Source of the DNA: an uncultured Bartonella sp.
Lineage (GTDB): Bacteria > Pseudomonadota > Alphaproteobacteria > Rhizobiales > Rhizobiaceae
Assembly (NCBI GenBank): GCA_946478665.1
Contig: CAMLCZ010000003.1
Span: 217,949 to 281,948, forward strand
DNA: 64,000 bases
Direction: 5' to 3'
The position numbers were made by a program, and so were the translations under genes. Under the pieces are notes generated by a model. That model made no database searches. It saw only the letters and a list, made by a program, of their open reading frames with translations, and was not told where the DNA came from. The first letter of the stretch is position 1. The number at the start of each line of letters is the position of its first letter. Of the stretch, positions 57,351 through 64,000 are shown piece by piece.

Positions 57351-58778
57351 ATGGGGTTAACAGTCGCTATCATTGGACGGCCAAATGTCGGCAAGTCTAC
57401 ACTGTTCAACCGGTTGGTTGGGCAGCGTTTGGCTTTGGTTGACGATACCCCGGGTGTCACACGTGACAGACGCCGCCATGCTGCACGTCTCTATGATTTG
57501 CGCTTTGATGTCATTGACACCGCTGGTTTGGAAGAGGCTGCCAGTGATACGCTTGAAGGGCGTATGCGCCAACAAACAAAATTGGCGATTGATGAGGCTG
57601 ATCTTATTCTATTTGTGCTTGACGCCAAAAGCGGTATGACCTCGAGTGATTTAAACTTCGCTTCATTAGTCCGTAAAGCAGGAAAACCAATTGTTTTGGT
57701 TGCCAATAAATCGGAATCAAAACAAGCAACAGCCGGATTTTATGAAGCCTGGTCGCTTGGATTGGGTGAACCTTGCGCCATCTCGGCTGAACATGGTTTA
57801 GGACTGGTTGATTTACGCGATGCTGTTGTCGATGCGGTCGGTGAAGAAAAAGCATTTGAGCAAGCAAAAGAGGAAGAGCGTGCAAAGATAGAACCTGCTT
57901 CCATTGGTGATGATATTGAAGATCCCGATGAAGAAGAACCAGTATATGATGCAACAAAGCCGCTAAGAATCGCAATAGTAGGGCGCCCAAATGCGGGCAA
58001 ATCGACCCTTATTAATAGTATGTTGGGGCAAGACCGCCTATTAACCGGCCCTGAAGCCGGAATCACCAGAGATTCGATTTCGGTTGATTGGGAATGGCAC
58101 GATCGAAACATCAAATTATTCGACACAGCTGGTTTGCGCCGAAAAGCAAAGGTGCAAGAAAAGCTGGAGAAATTGTCTGTTGCCGATACATTACGCGCAA
58201 TTCGCTTTGCTGAAGTTGTTATAATTGTTCTCGACGCCACAATACCTTTTGAAAAACAAGATCTGCAAATTGTTGATCTTGTTATTCGCGAGGGGCGGGC
58301 GCCCGTTATTGCCTTTAATAAATGGGACTTGATTGAAAATAGGCAGGAAAAGCTTTCCGAGCTTTATGAAGAATGTGAAAGACTTTTACCGCAGGTTCGT
58401 GGTTTACGAGCAGTTCCCATTTCCGGTGAATTTGCCAAAGGCATAGACCGGTTGATGGAAAATGTAGAAATTGTTCATCGTGTGTGGAATAGGCGCATAT
58501 CAACTGGAAAGCTCAATCGCTGGTTATCCGAGGTGGTGGCGCGTCATCCAGCACCTGCCGTGTCAGGACGGCGATTGAAGGTTAAATATATCACGCAGGT
58601 TAAAACACGCCCACCTGGTTTTGTTATTTCCTGTTCTCGACCAGATGCTATGCCGCAATCCTATTTGCGCTATCTCGTTAATGCTTTGCGTGAATCATTT
58701 GATATGCCAGGCGTTCCAATAAGGTTGTCTATGCGCACCTCTGATAACCCGTTTGCAGGTCGCGCAAAAAAACGCTGA
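57351..58778 (+). CDS. der: ribosome-associated GTPase Der (EngA)
   Basis: A 475-residue tandem GTPase. Two G domains each show a P-loop: 'GRPNVGKST' at residues 9-17 and 'GRPNAGKST' at about 210-218, with DTAGL G3 motifs in each ('DTAGLEEAA', '[10 protein letters not shown]'), NKSE and NKWD G4 motifs, and a C-terminal KH-like domain. Der assists 50S subunit assembly. An acidic linker ('[10 protein letters not shown]') joins the G domains. AAGGA lies six bases before the ATG, with the yfgM-like stop just upstream, so the two are co-translated. Confidence 0.97.
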   Translation: MGLTVAIIGRPNVGKSTLFNRLVGQRLALVDDTPGVTRDRRRHAARLYDLRFDVIDTAGLEEAASDTLEGRMRQQTKLAIDEADLILFVLDAKSGMTSSDLNFASLVRKAGKPIVLVANKSESKQATAGFYEAWSLGLGEPCAISAEHGLGLVDLRDAVVDAVGEEKAFEQAKEEERAKIEPASIGDDIEDPDEEEPVYDATKPLRIAIVGRPNAGKSTLINSMLGQDRLLTGPEAGITRDSISVDWEWHDRNIKLFDTAGLRRKAKVQEKLEKLSVADTLRAIRFAEVVIIVLDATIPFEKQDLQIVDLVIREGRAPVIAFNKWDLIENRQEKLSELYEECERLLPQVRGLRAVPISGEFAKGIDRLMENVEIVHRVWNRRISTGKLNRWLSEVVARHPAPAVSGRRLKVKYITQVKTRPPGFVISCSRPDAMPQSYLRYLVNALRESFDMPGVPIRLSMRTSDNPFAGRAKKR

Positions 58779-58956
58779 TTCGTATGCATTAAGCGATAAA
58801 TTTAATTTGCCTTTATAAACGTTAACACCGTCATGATGTCTGACGAAATAATGCCGTTGAATCCGGCTTTTTGTTGTTAACCATTTTTATAAATTAAGGA
58901 AAAATTAAGCAATAAAATCAACGAATAAGGGTGTTTTTGTTAACCATAAATAAAGG

Positions 58957-60300
58957 TTGATAGGGCATTCTCTTCACCACAAGAAACAGTCGTTTCTGTT
59001 TGTATTGCGTATGAGTTTTTTGCGTTGGAGTGGTGTGGTGTTTGAAGTGTCTTTGATACCGTCTTTGCGCCGTCATGGGAACAAAGTGGAACGGAGCGAA
59101 ACGCTTCTCACCGCATCCTCATATTACACGCCAGAAGGGCGCTTTTATGATTCTCCCGTTATTTTGAAACGGAAGAAACATCGGTTGCACGTCCTTCCTA
59201 TGGTATTGGGTGTCGGTTTAACCGCCATTAGTGCGACCGCTGTTAAAAATCCTGAAGACTTAAAGCTTGCCTCTGTCGAGACAACCGTATTTGTCCGCAC
59301 GGTTGAAACCAAGACACAAGATGTACCTGCCGGTGTCGATCCAATGACGACGGCAAGCACAACTTTTTCCAAGCGATATCAGGCCTTGCCAATCACCGAT
59401 GAAAATGTTGGCGGTAAGCTTGGGATCGCCGATCCTAACCCAGATGAAAACCGGATTAATAGAAAAGAAAAAACAGCTGCCATTGGCGCACATAAAAACA
59501 CTGAATTACCGGATCTAAAAAAAACAGTATTGCCCCATGTCAGCACGAGTCTATCTACGAAACCAGACGACGTTAAGCACCTTGCAACATTAACAACCGT
59601 TCCAGACAAAACGTCTGAAACAAAAGTCGCAATGGCAATCATACCGATTCCTAAAAAAGCGCCAGCGAGATTACCTGTTCCAAAAATTTTGTCGTCACTG
59701 GTAACAAATGATTACCCCGATGTTCTTGCTTTGGGATATGCGCCGGTCAAAGCAAAAGCAGATACGAGCCCATTTGATAGTATCTTGGCAGATCATGGCA
59801 AACAGTCTGATAAAAATGGGCGTTTTATTCCGCCAATTAGCCGTGCCGATCACGCATGGGCAGCAACACCTTTGCCAGCAGACGCCTTTAGCGCAAAAGA
59901 ACAGAAATGCTTGGCCGAGGCGGTTTATTTTGAAGCGCGTGGAGAATCAGTCAGAGGACAAGCTGCTGTCGCTCAGGTTGTGTTGAACAGGGTGCGCAAC
60001 CCTGCTTATCCTAATACGATTTGCAATGTAGTTTATCAAAATACCAATTGGATCAATCATTGCCAGTTTTCGTTTGCATGTGATGGAAGAAAGCACCGTG
60101 TGACAGAAATGGCGCATTGGAAAGTTGCCCAACAGGTTGCAAAAGCAGTTTCTGCCGGGCAAATATGGCTGCCAGATGTTGGTTCGGCCACCCATTATCA
60201 TGCAATCTATGTGCATCCTAACTGGGCACATACAATGATTAAGGTTAACAAAATTGGCCTTCATGTATTCTATCGAACACGGTATGGCGGCTGGATATAA
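58957..60300 (+). CDS. cell wall hydrolase, SleB/CwlJ-type domain
   Basis: A 447-residue protein with a membrane segment near residues 77-97 ('VLPMVLGVGLTAISATAV' area), a long Thr/Lys/Pro-rich low-complexity stretch, and a C-terminal Hydrolase_2 (SleB/CwlJ) domain of ~120 residues. That domain has 'LAEAVYFEARGESVRGQAAVAQVVLNR' with the catalytic Glu, and 'NHCQFSFACDG', 'SATHYHAIYVHPNWA'. Homologs in alphaproteobacteria act on peptidoglycan and are unrelated to sporulation. The start is uncertain: an in-frame ATG at 59011 is a good alternative. It is unlinked to der by a 178-bp gap. Confidence 0.85.
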   Translation: MIGHSLHHKKQSFLFVLRMSFLRWSGVVFEVSLIPSLRRHGNKVERSETLLTASSYYTPEGRFYDSPVILKRKKHRLHVLPMVLGVGLTAISATAVKNPEDLKLASVETTVFVRTVETKTQDVPAGVDPMTTASTTFSKRYQALPITDENVGGKLGIADPNPDENRINRKEKTAAIGAHKNTELPDLKKTVLPHVSTSLSTKPDDVKHLATLTTVPDKTSETKVAMAIIPIPKKAPARLPVPKILSSLVTNDYPDVLALGYAPVKAKADTSPFDSILADHGKQSDKNGRFIPPISRADHAWAATPLPADAFSAKEQKCLAEAVYFEARGESVRGQAAVAQVVLNRVRNPAYPNTICNVVYQNTNWINHCQFSFACDGRKHRVTEMAHWKVAQQVAKAVSAGQIWLPDVGSATHYHAIYVHPNWAHTMIKVNKIGLHVFYRTRYGGWI

Positions 60301-60544
60301 TTATTTGTAATTCTTAGACGCGCAAATATAACCATAATATAAATAAGATAATATGGTTACCAACTGGATTTTCTAGCTCTGTTTTGATTTTTTTTGTGAA
60401 TTAGAAGTTCAAATATCAAAAATTGATAAAATTCCTTTTACTTCAACGGGATTGGAAGCTTGACGAAAGCCTCGCGTAACAATATGTTGCGGCCAACTAA
60501 AAAAGGTCAAACCTTGACTTTGCATTTGGAATTAAGGGGCCATT

Positions 60545-60964
60545 ATGGCGAAGGGTGATAAACCTATAAAGCCGGAGAGGGATACTGTAAGTCCAATGCG
60601 GGGGGGAAGCGCGGAACCTTTGGATCTGGAAACACGTCGTCGTAATCTGCAAGCAGAATTAGAACGGCAAAATGTGCTTAAAAAACCAGAGCCGAAGTTT
60701 AAAGCTGACGAACCTCAAAAAGGGATGGCTCAGGCAATCAAACTGTCTAGTGAATTTTTAGCTGGTGTGGTTGTCGGTGTTGTCTTGGGGCTTGGTTTTG
60801 ATCAGTTGGCCGGAACATCGCCGTGGGGATTAGTCATTTTTCTGTTCCTTGGCTTTGCAGCCGGTGTGTTGAATATTCTACGGTCTGTGGGGGCTGTACC
60901 TCCCAGCCAAATTGGCAAGCACGGCGCATCGCGCCAAGATAAGGGGGGTGAAAGCCCCAAATAG
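60545..60964 (+). CDS. atpI: F0F1 ATP synthase protein I
   Basis: A 139-residue AtpI with a charged N-terminus of ~60 residues and two membrane helices ('[20 protein letters not shown]', '[19 protein letters not shown]'). AtpI helps c-ring assembly and is not part of the final enzyme. The charged N-terminal extension is usual in Rhizobiales. AAGGGG precedes the ATG. It opens the F0 operon, 11 bp ahead of atpB. Confidence 0.93.
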   Translation: MAKGDKPIKPERDTVSPMRGGSAEPLDLETRRRNLQAELERQNVLKKPEPKFKADEPQKGMAQAIKLSSEFLAGVVVGVVLGLGFDQLAGTSPWGLVIFLFLGFAAGVLNILRSVGAVPPSQIGKHGASRQDKGGESPK

Positions 60965-60975
60965 ATGAGGTTAAG

Positions 60976-61734
60976 GTGTCAGCGCACGGTCCAGATCCTA
61001 TTCATCAGTTCCAGATATCCAAGTTAATCGATATCCCTGTCGGGAATATGGATTTATCATTCACCAATGTTTCACTATTTATGGTGTTAACGGTGGTTGT
61101 GTCTTCACTGTTTTTATTCGCGTCTTCATCGAGTCGCGGAATAATACCAACACGCGCCCAATCTATTTCTGAAATTACATATGAGTTTGTGGCAAATATG
61201 TTACGCGGCTCGGCTGGTACGCAGGGTATGCGCTTTTTCCCATTTGTTTTTTCGCTGTTTGTTTTCATTCTTGTGGCGAATTTCTTGGGATTGTTTCCAT
61301 ATTTTTATACCGTCACTTCACAAATTGCGATCACATTTGCATTGGCAATGCTCGTAATTTTGGTGGTCGTCATTTACGGTTTTTTCAAAAACGGCATTGG
61401 TTTTCTTAAATTGTTTGTACCGTCAGGCGTGCCAGTCATCATCGTGCCGTTGGTAACTGTAATCGAAGTGATATCTTTCTTGTCTCGTCCAGTCAGCCTT
61501 TCTGTTCGTTTGTTCGCTAATATGTTGGCTGGGCACATCACATTAAAGGTTTTTGCTGGTTTTGTCGTATCAATGATAAGTTTAGGGGCGGTTGGGGCTG
61601 GTGGCTCTGTTCTACCTCTTATTATGACTGTGGCTATTACCGCTCTTGAATTTCTGGTAGCGTTCCTTCAGGCCTACGTCTTTACCGTATTGACCTGTAT
61701 GTACTTAGCTGATGCGGTGCATCCTGGACATTAA
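60976..61734 (+). CDS. atpB: ATP synthase F0 subunit a
   Basis: A 252-residue subunit a with five to six membrane helices. The proton-path Arg lies in '[18 protein letters not shown]', and '[21 protein letters not shown]' is the last helix with its Gln/Glu residues. The start is GTG at 60976 with GAGG six bases upstream. The gene follows atpI and precedes atpE. Confidence 0.97.
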   Translation: MSAHGPDPIHQFQISKLIDIPVGNMDLSFTNVSLFMVLTVVVSSLFLFASSSSRGIIPTRAQSISEITYEFVANMLRGSAGTQGMRFFPFVFSLFVFILVANFLGLFPYFYTVTSQIAITFALAMLVILVVVIYGFFKNGIGFLKLFVPSGVPVIIVPLVTVIEVISFLSRPVSLSVRLFANMLAGHITLKVFAGFVVSMISLGAVGAGGSVLPLIMTVAITALEFLVAFLQAYVFTVLTCMYLADAVHPGH

Positions 61735-61792
61735 CAACACTGGTGAAATTTTCACCATATGAAAATGCGAATATGCTTCAAAGGAGAATGAC

Positions 61793-62023
61793 ATGGAATT
61801 AGCACTCGCAGCAAAATATATCGGCGCAGGTCTTGCATGCTTCGGCATGGCTGGAACAGCACTCGGTTTAGGTAATATTTTCGGAAGCTTTCTAGCGGGC
61901 GCTCTTCGCAATCCGTCAGCTGCAGATGGTCAGTTTGGCCGTTTGGTTTTCGGCTTTGCTGTTACTGAAGCTTTGGGTATCTTCTCACTGCTTATCGCTC
62001 TTTTGCTTCTGTTTGCTGTTTAA
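61793..62023 (+). CDS. atpE: ATP synthase F0 subunit c
   Basis: A 76-residue two-helix proteolipid. The first helix has the Gly-rich packing '[14 protein letters not shown]', the loop '[11 protein letters not shown]' holds the Arg-Asn-Pro turn, and the second helix carries the ion-binding Glu in '[11 protein letters not shown]'. It forms the rotating ring of the motor. AAGGAGAATGAC gives a very strong Shine-Dalgarno, as expected for a subunit made in many copies. A hairpin follows in the gap before the b' gene. Confidence 0.98.
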   Translation: MELALAAKYIGAGLACFGMAGTALGLGNIFGSFLAGALRNPSAADGQFGRLVFGFAVTEALGIFSLLIALLLLFAV

Positions 62024-62052
62024 TTATTTAAACGCCTTTGGCTATTGCATTG

Positions 62053-62081
62053 GGTGGAGCAGGTTAAAACCTGCTTCCACC
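62053..62081 (+). promoter_or_regulatory. intercistronic hairpin between atpE and atpF'
   Basis: GGTGGAGCAGGTT pairs with AACCTGCTTCCACC (one bulged base) across an AA loop, 30 bp after the atpE stop. The T run that marks a full terminator is missing. It may stabilise or process the mRNA so that atpE is made in excess over b' and b. Confidence 0.7.
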
Positions 62082-62186
62082 ATATTATGCAGAGCATTAC
62101 AGTTTAAAAATTTAAGGGGCTTATAGCGGTATCAATAGTTTCCGCTCAGTAGGCAAGCCTCAAAGTTCATAAAAGGATAAGACAGG

Positions 62187-62753
62187 ATGTTTATATCCAG
62201 CGCTTATGCAGAAACCGTCGAAATGCCGGCAGAACATGCAGGCGAGGCTGCGCAACACGCAGACCGTGTGTTTCCGCCTTTTGATTTTTCGTATTTCGAG
62301 TCGCATCTGTTCTGGCTTATAGTTTGTTTCGGCCTGTTTTATATATTTATGTCACGTGTCATCGTACCTCGTATTGGCGGTATTATTGAGACACGTCGTG
62401 ATAGAATTGCGTCAGATAGAGATAAAGCTGCACAGATGAATTTGGAACGTGAAAGTGCCATCGCCGCTTATGAGCGTGGACTGGCTGAAGCGCGTTCAAG
62501 AGCTGTTGCAATTGCCCAAACTGCTGGCGATGAAATAAGAGCAAAGGTTGATGCCGAGCGTAAATCGGTTGAAGCCAGCCTTGATAAAAAACTCGCAGAA
62601 TCAGATGAGCGGATAAAAAATATCCGTAATCAAGCGATGCAAAATGTTGGAAATATCGCTGAAACTACCGCTGCTGAAATCGTTCATCAGCTGATCGGTA
62701 GTGAAGTGAGTAGTTCTATAGCAAGCGCTGCTGTTAAATCAGCACGTAAATAA
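62187..62753 (+). CDS. atpG: ATP synthase F0 subunit b'
   Basis: A 188-residue b' subunit. One membrane helix (residues ~36-58, 'SHLFWLIVCFGLFYIFMSRV' region) is followed by 'PRIGGIIETRRDRIASDRDKA' and a long coiled coil. The ~34-residue acidic N-terminus is usual for b' in alphaproteobacteria. It pairs with subunit b as the heterodimeric stator. AAAGGATAAG and AGG precede the ATG. The gene lies 14 bp ahead of atpF. Confidence 0.94.
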   Translation: MFISSAYAETVEMPAEHAGEAAQHADRVFPPFDFSYFESHLFWLIVCFGLFYIFMSRVIVPRIGGIIETRRDRIASDRDKAAQMNLERESAIAAYERGLAEARSRAVAIAQTAGDEIRAKVDAERKSVEASLDKKLAESDERIKNIRNQAMQNVGNIAETTAAEIVHQLIGSEVSSSIASAAVKSARK

Positions 62754-62767
62754 GGGAGCCTTTACCA

Positions 62768-63250
62768 ATGATGACAGATACCTTCTGGGCTCTTGTTGGG
62801 CTACTTCTTTTCTTGGCTGTTCTGGGATATTACAAAATACCGACACATTTGCGGAATTATCTGGATAAACGTGCAGATCATATCCGTGACGAGCTTGATG
62901 AAGCACGTAGATTGCGTGATGAAGCACAAGAGCTTTTAGCAGAATATCAGCGTAAGCGTCAGGAAGCTGAAAAAGAAGCTGAAGAAATCATTGCTTCAGC
63001 CAAACATGAAGCTGAGATGCTAGCGAAAGAAGCTCACAAAAAGATGGAAGAATATGTTACGCGTCGTAACAAGATGGCTGAACATAAAATTGCTCAAGCC
63101 GAAGCTGACGCTATTGCAGCTGTCAAATCTTCCGCTGTTGATCTTGCTGTCGCTGCAGCACGAGATATAATTGAAAAAGAAATGGATAAGAAAACTGCAG
63201 ATAATTTGATTAAAACATCACTTACTGAAGTTAAAAATCATTTGAACTGA
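62768..63250 (+). CDS. atpF: ATP synthase F0 subunit b
   Basis: A 160-residue b subunit with a short N-terminal membrane helix ('FWALVGLLLFLAVLGYY', residues ~6-22), then 'DKRADHIRDELDEARRLRDEA' and a long charged coiled coil. It forms the stator stalk with b'. AGGGAG lies ahead of two ATGs (62768 and 62771); either could start. It is the last gene of the F0 operon; the F1 genes are not in this window, as is usual for alphaproteobacteria. Confidence 0.96.
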   Translation: MMTDTFWALVGLLLFLAVLGYYKIPTHLRNYLDKRADHIRDELDEARRLRDEAQELLAEYQRKRQEAEKEAEEIIASAKHEAEMLAKEAHKKMEEYVTRRNKMAEHKIAQAEADAIAAVKSSAVDLAVAAARDIIEKEMDKKTADNLIKTSLTEVKNHLN

Positions 63251-63270
63251 TATTTTTCAATATAGTTTTA

Positions 63271-63299
63271 TAAAAACCACGCCTAGGCGTGGTTTTTTT
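63271..63299 (+). terminator. terminator of the F0 ATP synthase operon
   Basis: AAAACCACGCC / GGCGTGGTTTT is a near-perfect palindrome around CCTAGG, followed by TTTTTTT, about 20 bp after atpF. Confidence 0.92.
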
Positions 63300-63490
63300 G
63301 TATCTTGGCTTGAATTCAGCGTAAACCATACCACTTAATATACAAGGAATATTGGCTTAGATGTAATAGGCGTGCGGTAACACACAAATAGTACTCATAA
63401 GCCCCAATCAGATATTTGGAAATGAACCAATTATGGGGTTCGTTTATATATCAATTAGACAACTAATGTATTTTTGAGAGGGTAAAAATC

Positions 63491-63760
63491 GTGTTGAAAA
63501 CAGGAGATATTGTTCGGTTGAAATCGGGCGGACCAGCTATGACCGTTGATAAGGTCAATAATAGCAAGATCTCATGTGTTTGGTTCAAGGACGAGCATCT
63601 TAAAAACGCAATTTTTAGAAAAGATACATTGGAACGTTGTGATGCTGTTGAGAGTTTTTCTAAGACAACAACCAGTACCCCAGCAAACAAACAAGAGCCA
63701 AAAACACGCACGAACAAGCCAGAGCTAAGAGCAGTTAAAAGCATTAAAACAGCAAAATAG
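63491..63760 (+). CDS. DUF2158 (YodC-like) small protein
   Basis: An 89-residue protein. The first ~45 residues, 'GDIVRLKSGGPAMTVDKV' then 'ISCVWFKDE...IFRKDTLE', are the DUF2158/YodC pattern, a small beta fold of unknown role that is common in proteobacteria. The rest is a Lys/Thr/Pro/Gln-rich tail without clear structure. The start is GTG at 63491 with GAGAGGG upstream. The gene is separate from the ATP synthase operon by 240 bp including its terminator. Confidence 0.82.
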   Translation: MLKTGDIVRLKSGGPAMTVDKVNNSKISCVWFKDEHLKNAIFRKDTLERCDAVESFSKTTTSTPANKQEPKTRTNKPELRAVKSIKTAK

Positions 63761-63938
63761 CGGTTCTCATCTGCTTAGATAGGTTGTGTAGTCTAATTGC
63801 TGGTTGTTATATCTGCCTGTTGATAATTTGGGTTGGACGCTTTTTTTATTGTTGCTATAACAATACGCGGCTTAGATTGCATCCTGTTGATGACTAAATT
63901 TTATCCTTTACATTAAAACCCGCCACGTAATAGACGAG

Positions 63939-64000
63939 CCTCACAAGCCTCACAAGCCTCACAAGCCTCACAAGCCTCACAAGCCTCACAAGCCTCACAA
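63939..64000. repeat. 9-bp tandem repeat running off the right edge
   Basis: CCTCACAAG is repeated without change for 6.9 copies from 63939 to the window end. All copies seen are identical, which suggests recent growth by slippage. The full length is not visible. Confidence 0.95.

Noticed and set aside
63939..64000. CRISPR array or attachment site at the right edge
   Set aside because: It is a simple 9-bp tandem repeat with no spacers and no nearby integrase.

Overview
The window is one AT-rich chromosomal stretch of an alphaproteobacterium. It looks like a member of the Hyphomicrobiales (Rhizobiales) close to Bartonellaceae or Brucellaceae. Pointers are: a separate F0 ATP synthase cluster with both b' and b subunits, a ptsP-type enzyme I(Ntr) next to lysC, the secA / parvulin / argJ / GNAT / mutT block, DUF1178-grxC-comF, a Rhizobiales-type NAD regulator, and a very large autotransporter. 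The species assignment is inference from gene content and order. No rRNA, tRNA, CRISPR array, transposase or phage gene was recognised.

Layout. 1-6.6 kb: the cut C-terminal end of an AAA-type ATPase, a U32-family tRNA hydroxylation protein (trhP), a conserved hypothetical, and a three-gene periplasmic gluconate-2-dehydrogenase-like operon (small subunit, GMC flavoprotein, triheme cytochrome c). 7.2-13.3 kb: one autotransporter of about 2040 residues with a 10-residue repeat linker and a His/Asp-rich segment. 13.8-18.2 kb: an envelope operon of a PAP2 phosphatase-like protein, an EptA-type phosphoethanolamine transferase and an OmpR/sensor-kinase pair. 18.7-29.3 kb: amino acid permease, ptsP, lysC, ubiG, DUF1178, grxC, comF, a BioC/NDUFAF5-like methyltransferase and the cystine symporter tcyP. 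29.4-36.1 kb: mutT, GNAT, argJ and a parvulin on the minus strand, divergent from secA. 36.4-42.6 kb: Fur-family regulator, prfA-prmC, an MFS exporter, a NAD regulator and a small secreted protein. 42.8-45.5 kb: a UdgX fusion paired with its linked radical SAM protein. 45.9-51.4 kb: nhaA and two tandem paralogous membrane-anchored proteins of unknown function. 52.1-56.6 kb: DHA2 MFS exporter, SLC13 permease with TrkA-C domains, FUSC protein. 56.7-63.3 kb: YfgM-like TPR protein, der, a SleB-type cell wall hydrolase, and atpI-atpB-atpE-atpF'-atpF. The right edge has a DUF2158 protein and a 9-bp tandem repeat that runs off the window.

Most of the window is housekeeping. The less ordinary parts are the autotransporter, the EptA/PAP2/two-component operon (the PAP2 member lacks a catalytic Asp), the UdgX/radical SAM pair, the tandem unknown paralogs at 47.7-51.4 kb, a strong hairpin between atpE and atpF', a palindromic 5' leader on the parvulin gene, and several small tandem repeats in the gaps. 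Nothing seen amounts to a clear new multi-gene system; the tandem paralogs are the best candidate for undescribed biology. Start codons were revised from the longest open frame where a Shine-Dalgarno sequence, a signal peptide or a stop/start overlap argued for it.
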